A stretch of 64,000 nt of DNA from Apophysomyces variabilis. Taxonomy: Eukaryota > Mucoromycota > Mucoromycetes > Mucorales > Mucoraceae. Below are positions 11,835 through 23,376 of this stretch, in pieces (positions within the stretch are counted from its first letter, which is position 1; each line of letters opens with the position of its first letter). The stretch covers positions 124,001-188,000 of the forward strand of contig MZZL01000136.1 in assembly GCA_002749535.1 (NCBI GenBank), written 5' to 3'. The translations under genes were made by a program, and so were the position numbers. The notes beneath the pieces were generated by a model, which saw nothing but the letters and a program-made list of their open reading frames with translations, searched no databases and was not told the DNA's origin.

Positions 11835-13240
11835 ATGTTACATCAAACCATGTCTCGACTGGCAATAGCGCCGGTACGCTTTGCTGGAACTAGACGTACG
11901 ATGCTTTCATTGCCTTGTCAGCGACACTGTTTTTTACCAAAATCCAGCTTTGAAATAGCAACCGTCGCGAAACGTTTCGAGACAACGGTAGCAAAGCATG
12001 CCGAGAAAAAACCAAATACAGACGGCTTTGTCAGGACGAAATTCCACAACGACAAAAATGCAGAAACATATAATGCAGGAGGGAAATCAAAGAAAGCACA
12101 ATCCAGTGATTCAAAAAGGGGAAGATTCGTTGCTGTGGATGCAGAGAAAGTGAAAAAGAACAAACACCTCTACTGGATGCCGCGTGATGCATACGGTGCA
12201 TCCATGGGTGTTGGACGTATTCTTCAAGTGGGAACACTGGAGGATGCCATTGAATATACTACTGCGCTACCGTTATCGATGCAAAAAGCACCTGTTTGGA
12301 ATCAGTTACTGAGTTATTGCGCAAAGAAAGGCAAGGCCCAGAAGGCCGAACAAATATGGGCCATGGTAAGTTTTCTATTGCCCTTTGTTCGATTGGATTG
12401 ACTCGGTCGTGTTAGATGAGGAAAAGGGCAGTCGCGCCTAACGAACGCACATTTTCCCATTTGCTAATGGTCCTTAGCAAAAGCGATTCACCGGAACTCG
12501 TAACACGCGCCGAAGAATGGTTCAAGCGGATCGAGGATTATAATATCAAACCCAATTTACACCATATGAATATTCTGCTAGGAATTTATCACCGAAAAGA
12601 TTTACCAGACAAAGTGATCAACACGATAAACGCGATGAAAGAGAAGCAACTTCAGCCTGACAGATACTCGTACACACTGGCGTTTTATAGTTGTCCAAAA
12701 ATGATAACACGAAATGGTATAGATGAAGTGCGACGCTTATGGTCGGAAATAGAGCACCGTTTAGAGCCATCTGGGGTCGGTCTAAGTGGTCAGACGTCCC
12801 TAGCACAGAAAGCAGCAGCCATCGCTACCACGGAAGAAGCCTTCCGTCCCACAGAGCCGTTTAAGATTGACAGTAGAGTGGTCTGCGCCTTCTTATCCGC
12901 CTTGACACGTACAGCACGACAAGACAATGATATCTGGTTGGGACTGAATGCTATTGATCGTTTGTACTCTTTACGACCAGCGAAAGTAGAACAAATGATG
13001 ATGAATTATAAAGGTTTCAGAGATTTACCGAGAGGAGAACTGGGGTATGAACCCACGGTGGAAGTTTTGGATGGTATTCTGCGATTCTGTGGTGGTTTAG
13101 GCCAGTTCAAGTTGGCAAGCGATTATTATTATCTGACGCTCAAAACGTACCGACATCTGGAACCAGATCGAAAAATATACGAGACCATGTCCTGGATCGA
13201 ACGGGAAGCGAAGAAAACGAGAAAAAGGAGACCCTTTTAA
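11835..13240 (+). CDS. Mitochondrial pentatricopeptide-repeat (PPR) protein
   Basis: Probable mitochondrial RNA-binding or translation/assembly factor. There are two exons, 11835-12365 and 12416-13240; the intron (GTAAGT...TTAG) joins EQIWAM to MRKRAVAPNERTF in frame, about 451 aa. The N-terminus from the chosen ATG (MLHQTMSRLAIAPVRF) is Arg/Ser-rich without acidic residues, like a mitochondrial presequence; an upstream in-frame ATG at 11781 is possible. PPR-like helical pairs are seen in APVWNQLLSYCAKKGKAQKA, NERTFSHLLMVLSKSD, NLHHMNILLGIYHRKDLP and DRYSYTLAFYSC. The C-terminus is basic (KKTRKRRPF). I cannot assign it to a named orthologue. A mitoribosomal or mRNA-maturation role is an inference. 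Confidence 0.8.
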
Positions 13241-13905
13241 TCCGTAACAGATACTACCTTAATAGAATAAAAACGGTAGTGTTAATTCTAATATGATTTG
13301 AGCGAGATTATTGTGCATCGTGACTTTGCTTCACGAAAATTAGCACGTCGATATGAAGGTATTGGCATAGTCAAGGAAAGCTATCATGAGGCCCTTTTGT
13401 CTCAGTTTTTGGGAATATGGGCAGCGTATGTGAAAAGAAGTCATCATGGGGGATTGAGACATTTGATTTGATTTCAAAGGAGACTTTTTTCAAACATGGC
13501 ATGTCAAGCGTTTATTTACTTCCAAACGCAGTCGATGATATCAATATGGAAGCGTCGATTTGTGAAGGCAGAATTATCCGGGAACCCGTCAAAAATAATT
13601 GAGGTAGTGACACGTATACCAGGCTGTTTCTAGCAACTGCAGAGTCTCTTTATTGCTTTATTTCTTTCCTCCATTACGATAGGTTTGCCTTAAGACTTTT
13701 ACAGGCCACATAGGATAAGCCCAGGGCAACGCATTGTCTCCTTATTTGGGTTTGATTCCGGAAGAACGTCCTGTTACTCCGCTCCTGTGATCGGCCGTAA
13801 ATTCTGCCTTCCGAGACACACAAAGGACGCTTGTGTGTGTGTGTGAAAGAGAGATCGGTCTGCGCAGTTTTAATAGTCTCTACACTTCCTTTTCCTACAG
13901 CCAAC
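13241..13905. other. Intergenic
   Basis: 3' flank of the PPR gene and 5' flank of ATG15. A CA/GT-rich run lies at 13817-13846. An AG just before the ATG15 start (CCTACAG at 13894-13900) could be the acceptor of a 5' intron. No gene seen. Confidence 0.4.
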
Positions 13906-15588
13906 ATGACGATCCTGATCTACCTGTATCTTTTTGCTGCTGTGGAATTCTTACTCGTACGAATGGCAAGAGCAATGACTCCTTTGCGGCAAGCACCCTT
14001 TCATATACCCATTTCCAGTAGCGGCCAAACGGAATTCCCGGTTGAATGGTTGACATTAAAGACCATTTATCACCATGCCTCCGTTAATGGTCCCATTCCA
14101 CACCTTTTTCGTCGACGTGACCTACCAGCAGAGGTAACAGCGCTCGGAGGTTATCCTTTGCAGCCTGTGATGGCTGAGACCACTCGGCCATCACCACAAA
14201 ATATCGCTCAACTCCGTCAACTTCGTGCTTCCGGAAACCTGATACGTTGGCGTTCTCTTGGCGTCCATACCGCCTCGTTTGAATCGACGTGGGGTCTTAT
14301 TCCTGACGTATCCCATCACCCGTCTGTGCTGGCATTGGCGATGATGACGTATAACTCATATTTGGAGACTGATGAGGGTGCCGAGGATTGGTATGATCTT
14401 GGCGCTCCTTGGAACAAGGTTTGACAAAAAGAAAAATGTTGGGGAAGAAAAGGGTCTTTGTTTTTCTTATTTTCTGAGGAAAAAAAACAGAATTCATCTT
14501 TTGGATGGGAATCGGATGGTATTCGTGGTCATGTCTTTGCAAACCCGGACAACTCGCTGCTGGTTATCAGCATCAAGGGAACAAGTGCAGGCTTGTTCAC
14601 GGGTGGTCCTACGGGGGATAAGGACAAGCTCAATGTATGTTTGTTTCTTTGTTTTCTTAACCAACCTTATCTATTTTTTTTTAGGATAATATGCTTTTTT
14701 CTTGTTGTTGTGCTCGTATTAGCCGTGCATGGAAAGCGGTTTGCGACTGTTATCAAGGAAATGAATACATTTGTGAAAGTTCGTGTCTGGAGGAAAATTT
14801 ACTGAAGACTGAATTATATTATGACCATGCCCTGGTACGTGACATCAAATGATGGTCGGTACCACTGACGAAACGAGAGGTGGCTTCAGGAGTTATACAA
14901 GGACGTAAGCGATCGCTACCCTGATGCAACGGTGTGGCTCACAGGCCACTCCTTGGGCGGCGCTCTTGCAAGCTTGGTGGGACAAACTTTTGGTGTGCCG
15001 ACGGTTACATTCGAAAGTCCGGGCGACCGATTGGCTTCTCAACGATTACATTTACCACAACCACCTGGAGCAGCACATATGCCATTATGGCACTTTGGAC
15101 ACACAGCAGATCCTATCTTTGTTGGTGTCTGCACTGTATGTCGTTCATTAAGAAAGGGGATAGGCGAAGCGAATAGATGGGTTAATATATCTATGCATTA
15201 TCTTTAGGGAGCAGCCAGTAGTTGTTGGTATGGAGGATTTGCCATGGAATCACGGTGTCATACATCAAAAGTAAGTGTCTGACACAGATTAGGAGGACAA
15301 CATATCGCAAAAAAAAAACAAGCACCGCTGACCAAAAAAAACAAAACCACCATTTTACAGGTATGTGTGTGGGACACAGTCAATAATAATGGCTGGCGGG
15401 TAGATATTCGATCACATCGAGCTTATGATGTGATTGAGAATATCATCAAAAAGCCTGAAGAATTCCCTCTTCCGCAATGTAAACCTGAAACCGATTGCGA
15501 CGACTGCGGTTTATGGGAATTCATAGACAAACGGGATGAACTGAACTCCTTTGGTTCTACTTTAGAAAACAACAGCACCTGTCGCTGA
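13906..15588 (+). CDS. ATG15: Atg15-type vacuolar phospholipase (autophagic-body lipase)
   Basis: Membrane-anchored class 3 lipase that breaks down autophagic bodies and multivesicular-body vesicles in the vacuole. Exons are 13906-14418, 14491-14634, 14685-14834, 14890-15135, 15208-15270 and 15361-15588, giving 447 aa. The N-terminus is a signal anchor ([18 protein letters not shown]). The family-specific block [13 protein letters not shown] precedes the Cys-rich segment, then comes the lipase elbow [18 protein letters not shown] with the nucleophile Ser. The presumed triad Asp is in GHTADPIF and the presumed His in IRSHRAYDV. The paired cysteines in CDDCGLW fit the Atg15 C-terminus. Length and order match fungal Atg15. 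The small introns all keep frame. Confidence 0.93.
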
Positions 15589-16128
15589 TAAATAAAAATC
15601 AGAATACAATGACTTGATTAACTTTTAACTGTATACCGTACTTATATTCTGTCATCATCTAATGACGAAAAGAGAACGAAAGGGACGTTGGAAGGATTTG
15701 ATACATTGAAGACAATCTGCTATTTATTGATGCCCGTAACAGTTGCTCACTATATGTAAAGCCTAGTGTCAGTCATTTCTTCTGTATGCTTGGACAGACA
15801 AATGAAGTTATCACTAGAGCATTGCGATTACCGTCAAGCTTGGTCCACAAATCAAATTAAACTTTAGATTACCCGTAGTCCACATAAACGACTCGTGGTA
15901 AAACTTTTGATTTTGATCTTTGTTTAATATCTTCAAGAATATAGCTTGGCTATTTTCTGTGTACAGGTCATCCATGTGGAGTTCTGCAAACAGCATCTTG
16001 ACATATGCAACCAAATCCGTAAAGTACAATAAATGAGCAATATGATTGGTTGGATGGCGATCCCCAATATTATATTCATTTTTATTAACTGCAATCTCCG
16101 CGAGCTAGTTTCTCTCTTTCTTTTTGCT
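15589..16128. other. Intergenic
   Basis: 3' flank of ATG15 and promoter of the TBC gene. A plus-strand frame open from 16033 runs into the TBC gene and would add a hydrophobic N-terminus. I treat it as 5' UTR because the acidic, soluble protein starts naturally at the ATG at 16129. Confidence 0.4.
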
Positions 16129-18786
16129 ATGAAAGAGCCGCAAGAGACCTCCGACAAATCATCCCACCCGCCCGCTTTAGACGAAGACACAGACCAAAAG
16201 TCATGCTCAGACGAAGACAACTTTTCCCTTCATGAGTACGACTTGGATGTTGTCGACGATGCGTTAATGAATCCCAATGGCACGCAGTATCTCGACCATT
16301 TTGGTTTCACCATCCAGGTCAAGACGGATGATGAATACGATGACGATACAAGCGATTCTGATTCTGATTTCGATGAAGACAGTAAACCAGCTGCAAACCA
16401 ACAGGCAGGAAATAACGCGCGATTTTCTGGAGAAAATGCACACAAAAAATTTGCTACTTCACTCAGCGACGACGATAATATTTCGATAGATACAGCCATG
16501 ACCACCCCGATAGCGCTGAAAAATCAACAATTGAATAACTTGCCACTTCCTCCAGCACTGCAGGAGAATACGACGAACACCACCAGCCCAGCCGAGACCC
16601 CGAAAATAAGGACACGCGGACGATCGACAACAGTGTCCAACGTTGTGCCAACTTTGAAAACGCCCCCTCAGGCCTCTGTAATTCAGGAAGCAATCGTTGA
16701 GAATCGGCAATCGCTTGATAAGCAAAGAGCTGAAGTGCAGCAGTTAGATGGAGCAATAGACAAAGCCATCAATGATTCAGCCCCTGTACAACAGGAAACG
16801 GCATCCCGTCATAACGGCGGTCGCCGTAAACGATCAGCAACCGTTTCCAAGCCAGAATCTCCTATAAAGCTCAGTAACACCACTGTGCCCGAGACAGTGT
16901 TCGAAGAGAACGATGAAAGTGAGGATTCGTTGAGTGATCCAGTTCCAGCGAAATCGGATTCGCGTCCGAAGAGTAACAGTAGCAGCCGTTCATTTTCACC
17001 ATTTAATGTGTTCCGACAATCTGGATCTTCGCCGAACTCGAGCCGGTCGAGCTTCTCATCGAGCACAACCGGAAACAAAGTGGAACGACCTTCACAAACC
17101 TTCCGAGAGCGTCAAAGCAAGCGTATATCGACCATGTACAAAGGTCAGTCGCCAGGACATCGTTTGTCTCAAAGTAGCACGACCTATTATGAAATGTTGA
17201 TGTCCAAATTTGGCCGTTCATCGCATGAAAGTCAGCACGAGTCATTGAGACATGCAGAATTGAAAGATGAAGCGTTGGATCAGCTTGAAATATTGAAGGA
17301 GTCGTCTTCGACAGACGCATATAACTGGGGTATTGTCAATCCTCTTCTTTCCGTCTCAACTGTGCTAAGGTCTGTGTAGATTTCTGGGCCCATGCCATTT
17401 CAGATTTTGATAAGGTGGCACAGAAACGGACAAGTGAACTTCGGGAAAATCTTTGCAAGGGTATACCTCCTTCATTGAGAGGGATGATGTGGCAAATCAT
17501 TTCAAAGTCTCGTGCTTATGGTGATCTGGACGCTCAGTACAAATCGATGCTTTCACGGACAAGCTTGCATGAAAAAGCCATCGAACGAGACTTGGCAAGG
17601 ACGTTCCCAAATCATCCCTTTTTTCAGGGACGCGATAGTGACGGGCAGCAGGCGTTATTTAACGTAGTGAAAGCGTACAGTTTATTTGATCAAGACGTCG
17701 GATACTGCCAAGGGATAGCCTTTGTGGCTGGCTGTCTGTTGCTCCATGTAAGTTTTATATAAGTATTCTGTTTTAGATCTAGATCATAACATGTTTTGCT
17801 TATAAGATGCCAGAAGAAGACGCATTTTGTTGTTTAGTCAGGTTGATGGAATGTTATGGACTACGAGGGCATTATACGCAGCACATGGAAGCACTTTCTG
17901 AGCACATGTATCAGTTTGACAATCTGTTGCAGCAAAGGTTTCCAGAGGTACATCGCCATCTGGAGATCCAGGGCGTGAAGCCTTCGATGTATGTCTCACA
18001 GTGGTTCCTGACTCTTTATGCGTATCGGTGTCCTCTCAATATCGTTTTCCGCGTGTTTGACCTGCTGTTTGCAGAAGGCATCCATATCATTTTGCAGGTT
18101 GCCCTTGCATTTATCTCCCATCATCAGAAAACGATCCTTGGCCTTACGTTTGAACATTTATTGAGTTTTTTCCGCGACAAAATATTCGACACCTATGAGG
18201 TAAGTTTAAATTTTTTTCTTATGTATTTCTTGTCATTAAAAAATGGCGATATTAGCATGATGAGGAAAAACTTGTGCAGGATACATTTAGTATGGATATA
18301 CCACCCCAATTGCTTTTACGTTTAGCGAAACATTTTGCTACAGAAAGTGCTCGTGAGGCGAGAACGCAATCGCAGGAAGATCACCTCCGGAAAGTGAATG
18401 CTGATTTATCAGAACATGTTCACCGGTTAGAAACAGCATATCGATCACTGGAAACAGAGCATCAGGAAGTAACGCAGCAGGCCATTGAGACGAAAATGTC
18501 CATGGCGCGTATGAACGATGAAAATCAGCACTTGCGTCGACAACTCGCTCAAATGCGGAGCGATTTTGATGACATGAAAGCCCAAATGACAGTCTCCTTT
18601 CAAGCAGAATTGGATAAACTCAATCAGAAGAACGCGCAGCTTAGTGAACGCAATGGAGCGCTTGAGAATCAACTAGCCGATATAGAATCTGTGCTCATCA
18701 GTCTAAAGGTTAATTTCGCCGAACGAGAAGGAGAATATGAAGTAATGAAGCGGCAATTACATGATGCACAGAAAGCCAGTACATAA
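16129..18786 (+). CDS. TBC-domain Rab GTPase-activating protein with C-terminal coiled coil
   Basis: Switches off a Rab GTPase in membrane traffic; the target Rab is unknown. Exons are 16129-17329, 17380-17747, 17807-18199 and 18280-18786, giving 822 aa. The first 400 residues are acidic and Ser-rich, probably disordered. The first junction builds NWDFWAHAISDFDKV. The TBC domain follows: GIPPSLRGMMWQIISKS, an arginine finger in IERDLART (the I-x-x-D-x-x-R motif), and a glutamine finger in DVGYCQGIAFVAG. Both catalytic fingers are present, so it should be active. The last 170 residues are heptad-rich (VHRLETAYRSLETEHQEV), as in Gyp5/EVI5/RABGAP1-type GAPs. Confidence 0.9.
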
Positions 18787-19590
18787 AATGCATGCGCGCT
18801 TCAGCTATACCCACCCTCTTCTTTTTTCTTACTTTCTATTCCCTTGTTTTTAACCTACATGCCCTGCAGAAAACGAGAAAAGGGCATGGAGACGTATATA
18901 TGCACATAATAACTTTAGTCAATATGAAAACTTGTCTTGCCTTTTTTTCCTTATTTGTAATTGCAAATATAAACGTTTGGATGTTTGAGAAGAAGGTGAT
19001 TACTTTATCTTGTAATAGACTATGGATTGCATTGATCAAGAGAACAGGGTTCCTTAGTATGAGATATAGATATGCAAAGGAGATAAAATTATTAGTATAA
19101 GAATGTCTATAGATGATCTCATACTGTGATAGCAGTTGTGCAAGGAGTATAATGCAATGTTATTTTAGAAAACACTGCTATCTTTCTTTGCAACAAGCGT
19201 CAGTCATTGTGTTAGTAAATGAAATACAGACTGAACCAGTTTTGGTATGCTTTTAACCTTTAAATCGGCTTGATAGCAAAACAAAAGAGCGCTTGTTTCA
19301 TTATCATTTTGAAATAATTACTTAAAAATAATGACGAACATTTATTCCAAACCTGTCCTACTATGAAAGAACCAAAAGAAGGCTCTGGTAACATGCCTGG
19401 GGAGTCACTGATTTAATTTTGACACTTTTAGAAAGGATTCAGTGACTGCGAGCGCCGTATGGCACGAGCATGAACTTATAAGCAAAGTAGATACATTGTT
19501 GATTCGACTGAATATCAGAGTACTTATAAAAGCTGCAATTTGGCAATATTCTGTTAAAAGAAAGATAAAAATAGAAAAAAGTGTAATATA
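18787..19590. other. Intergenic
   Basis: Between the convergent ends of the TBC gene and the DUF6729-like gene. AT-rich, with only short shadow frames. No gene recognised. Confidence 0.45.
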
Positions 19591-22500
19591 TTATGGTAGA
19601 TTTCTATATTGTTTGCAGCGACTTCTTAAGGAAAACCCTTTGCAAGAAGGATCTTTGCATATGCTGCATGTACGTGTTGACTTTTTAGGAACGTGTGTAG
19701 GACGAGTAATTACATAACTAATGGCTGAGCTTGACAGGTTTGCTGTTTTTGGAGCAAGTCTTCTAGGAACTGGTAGATTAGGATTATGTATAACTGGACT
19801 CGCTGCAAGTTGGACTGCAGGTAAGGAGAGTGGGTGTGTGAATAAACTGTGTGCTGCAGAAACTGGAACGAGAGGTGAAGGAGTATGTGCTGGCAAAATA
19901 GTATGAGCGCGCCCAGGTGATTGTAGCTGTTGACGCATAACTTCACATATGTCTCTGCTTAATTGAATACTGCTGGTTGCTGTTCTTCTTTCATTCCATA
20001 TATTGAATTGCATCCTCAAGTGGTCAGGAGTCTTGTAGAATATATGTACACCATCAGCACTATCTCTGTTCCATGTTCGAGCAAGTTCTTTCCAATCCAT
20101 ATGATCTTGTGAGTTTTGGAAGTTGGCCATTAGGTTTCGGAAAAGACTGAATTCTTGTACAGTATGTACAGGAACTATTGCATAGATGGAATTTTGCTTC
20201 TTAGCAAGGTATGAGTATAGCTGTCCCTTTCGGTTGGCTGTCGATTTTCCAGAGATAATGAGATATGCACTGGTTTGCACTGAAAATCCCTCATCTAATT
20301 GCTGTACCGGATTGTCACTCTGATTATTGGCAAGAGTAATATTTAGTTCTTCTGCTATATCACTCGGGAAGAAAGTTATGCCAAATGTTTCATGGGGCGC
20401 ATTCAATCTAAATCCATCCTGATATATTCCTGCTTGCTGAACGTTGTAAACATCCAGTCCAAGGTCTGCCCTTAGATCTTGAATTGTCTTAATCAACCAT
20501 GGCTCGTAGTGGCCTTTATGTACACGGCCGTATCTGTTGACAGTACCAACCTTAAAAAGGATTGATATCCACATGTCAATATGCCTGTATGTATTTCTAA
20601 ATATATGATTTTCAACTTACATCTATATTGTGACGTAGACGATAATCAGCAAGAACTGAGTCTGTCAAATGCGGCCCTGCACCAAAGGAAATAAACTTGC
20701 GGATAATATTTTGATGCACGCCTCCTTCTAAGGAATTAGTTCCACGGCTGCATCTATACAGTGGAAGATTGTTGTTATCCCGGCCAATGATAAAATAAAA
20801 GGAGAAGTTTGGCGGATCGGATACATGTCCAAGATGTATAGCTTTCAATACGTTTTCAGCTTGTTTTTCTGCTTCATTGTCAAATAATGGAAGTCCCGTT
20901 TTTGCACACAGAAGAGGACCATACTCTCGGAACAAATTCTCCACCACTGGGTATAATTCGTCAGCTGGAGGTACAACACGCCTGACCCTGCGAAATACCC
21001 ACGAGGGTTTAGTGGACAACATGTAGTCCCAGCTAAGGTTCTTGGAATTAAGATATGCTTCCACCAACTGACGATCCTCTTGGTTGACTACAAAGATAGC
21101 ATCGCGCAGGCGACGAAAGAATTCTTTTGCCAAGCCATGTCGTCTTGATATCTTAATCATATCCATCAGATGGAATACGTCTTTTAATATCCTAGGGTTT
21201 CCCCTGACAGATGGCTCGATTGATTCCTCCATTCTGTTACCGTCAGTCTCTTCCATAGGACGGCGAAGAGACGGTAAGACATCTTCCAAAAACTGTCTAT
21301 CGCCTTGTACATTATCCGTAAAAAAAATTTCTGGGGCTTCATGCCCATATGCACTGTATGATTGAATCATCTGCCGGAAAGATGCTTTGAGGTGCGACGG
21401 TGATTTGGTGGGGACGAGCATCTGCATCCGGATCTCTTCATATTCGTTGCATACAGTGTAAAGTGCAGTAAAGATAGGCGCACTTTCAATCTTTGCCATA
21501 TGCTTAATGATCTTGAAGGAATGGTCGCCTTTCAGAATTTTTCCACCAATTTGCATCATTTGTTTATCAATCAATGGCCGTATTTCATCCATGATTCTAG
21601 TGTACACTTGACGCAAATACGCTGATGATGGAACATAGCCGGCGTATCCTTGCATATCACTGAAACTGGAAAAATTGGCAGGTCGAGCATGGCACAAGAA
21701 ATCACCAATTGTAGGTTGGCTTCTACGTAGCTTTAAAGCATTCAGATATTGCAGTTCAACTCTGTCATGGCGGAGCGTATGTAGCTCTTGTAGAGCATGG
21801 CGAAATCGTTCAATTCCCATGCCTTTCTGAATGCAAGTCCGTAGCAAATCCCCGACTCTTTTTGATACTGCGCATCGATGCGTAAGATACGCTGGGAACT
21901 CGGCAGCTAAATGACCGGAAAGTTGCTTCATAATACGTTCGTTATAGGAAGCTAACGTTATACGGCAAGTGGAACTGCTGCACTGATAGCGTACGCCCAT
22001 AATATAGAAACAGCTGGTTGTCAACATAGGCAAATTAGTGTCAAAAGACCTTTCCTACACAATAACACATTTATACATACCTGTCTATATCCACCACACG
22101 ACGTGCATAAGGATCACTATTATAAGACTTAACATATAATTTACTATTGCATGTCGGGCAGTTTAACTCCTCGACTAGGTGATGAGGCAACCAGAGAAAG
22201 ACTCGAGGATAATAGAGTACAGCAGGATCGATAATGTTACTTTTCATAGCGAAAAACGGTTCTGGCGGATTAACCCAGAAAGTACCACGGTTATATTCCT
22301 CTGGACATGTTCTCTGGCTTATTCGGGCTTGCAATGAAATGAAATATTGCTGTAGTATTCCACTAGGAGCTTCTGTATAGCTCTGGTCATCATCAACAAT
22401 ATTCTCATCATCATAAGTTGATGGCTCTTTGAATATGTTGTTTCTAGAGAAGCTATCTTCATCACCAAATTCTTCGATATTAGGGCTACTGTGCTGCATG

Positions 22501-22858
22501 TCAAGGTTATTGCCCATTGAAGAACCACGCTGGGTTTCAGATGCTATATCATGGACTTTATCCATATTCTCCATATCTGATCCCGATACCTCCATACTCT
22601 ATTTGATGAGTTAATTTTCCAACCGTGTAAGTTATTAAGGGGTAGAACCTCTGTATCAAAGTGATCGGATTGAAATTCAGTGGCATTGCTATTCCCAGAA
22701 TGGATCGAAGCATTAGATGACTCCGCTGTCTCATAGATTACAGGTGAATAGAAGTTTAGTATCCTTTGGCTACCCGATGCCTGCTGGCACCTTTTTGCAG
22801 GACGTCCGGCATGATGATTTGGCTTGTTTCTTTGTCCTGATGGTCTTCCTCTTTTCAT
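19591..22858 (-). CDS. DUF6729-like multi-exon protein, possibly element-derived
   Basis: Large protein of unknown function. Exons are 22858-22649, 22598-22081, 22013-20621 and 20550-19591, giving about 1026 aa. The first intron has a weak GTTCTA donor but restores frame. The N-terminus is AT-hook-like (MKRGRPSGQRNKPNHHAGRP) and then acidic. The core has GTFWVNPPEPFFAMKS, YPRVFLWLPHHLVEELNCPTC and, after the second intron, CFYIMGVRYQCSSSTC. These paired-Cys motifs resemble the fungal domain I know as DUF6729; I am not certain of the name. The C-terminus ends in a Cys cluster (TCSICKDPSCKGFSLRSRC) that could bind zinc. A second, truncated copy at 62-63 kb shows the family is repetitive, which suggests a mobile or multicopy gene. 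I see no DDE triad or inverted repeat that fixes the element ends. Confidence 0.65.
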
Positions 22859-23295
22859 TTTAAAAAGCTTTCCTTTTTACAATATAGGTTTACGGAGAAG
22901 CAACTGTGAAGCGTGGTACTTGTCTAACTAAGATATCAAGATATACCAGGGCCCTCTTTCTTTTTATTTGTCTAGTTCACACCCAGATTACAGAGCCGCA
23001 GGGATTATATGCGAAAATTATTGGGTAAGCGGGAGGCCAAAACGATTATATTGAATGATTACTAGCTCTCCAGAGGATTATATTAATTTCTCATTGGACC
23101 GGAGTGTCCCCAGACACTTCAAGCCCGCCCAAAAGAATCATTTCGTACACCACATTCTCATAAAAGTGTGTACTTAAAAAGATTTACGCTGTAAATAATT
23201 TCGACATTTGCTGTGATTTCATACAGATTTCAGAAATCTTAGTTTGACATCTTTTTACGCTCGTTAGGATATCCTCGATTGGAAAAAAAGGTAAA
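22859..23295. other. Intergenic with a possible transposon end
   Basis: The 5' flank of the DUF6729-like gene. It contains GGAGTGTCCC at 23101-23110, the same core as the inverted-repeat ends of the MITE-like element at 57448-57545, possibly the relic of an element end. Confidence 0.35.
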
Positions 23296-23368
23296 GGGGC
23301 TATGGCCAAATGGATAAGGCGCCTGACTACGAATCAGGAGATTCCAGGTTCGACCCCTGGTAGCCTCG
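23296..23368 (+). tRNA. tRNA-Arg-ACG: tRNA-Arg (anticodon ACG)
   Basis: A full 73-nt cloverleaf without intron. The acceptor stem GGGGCTA pairs with TAGCCTC (one G-T pair). The D arm is GCC...GGC, the anticodon stem CCTGA/TCAGG encloses CTACGAA with ACG at the anticodon position, and the T arm CCAGG/CCTGG carries TTCGACC. The internal B box (GGTTCGACCCC) is at 23347-23357. A T6 run right after the gene is a polymerase III stop. ACG is read as ICG after deamination and decodes CGT, CGC and CGA. Confidence 0.97.
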
Positions 23369-23370
23369 AC

Positions 23371-23376
23371 TTTTTT
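23371..23376 (+). terminator. Pol III T-run terminator of the tRNA
   Basis: Six T residues begin two bases after the tRNA discriminator base, the usual RNA polymerase III termination signal. Confidence 0.85.

Noticed and set aside
16033..16128. In-frame upstream ATG of the TBC gene adding a hydrophobic N-terminus
   Set aside because: The TBC GAP is a soluble family and the added segment looks like AT-rich leader; the ATG at 16129 is a better start.
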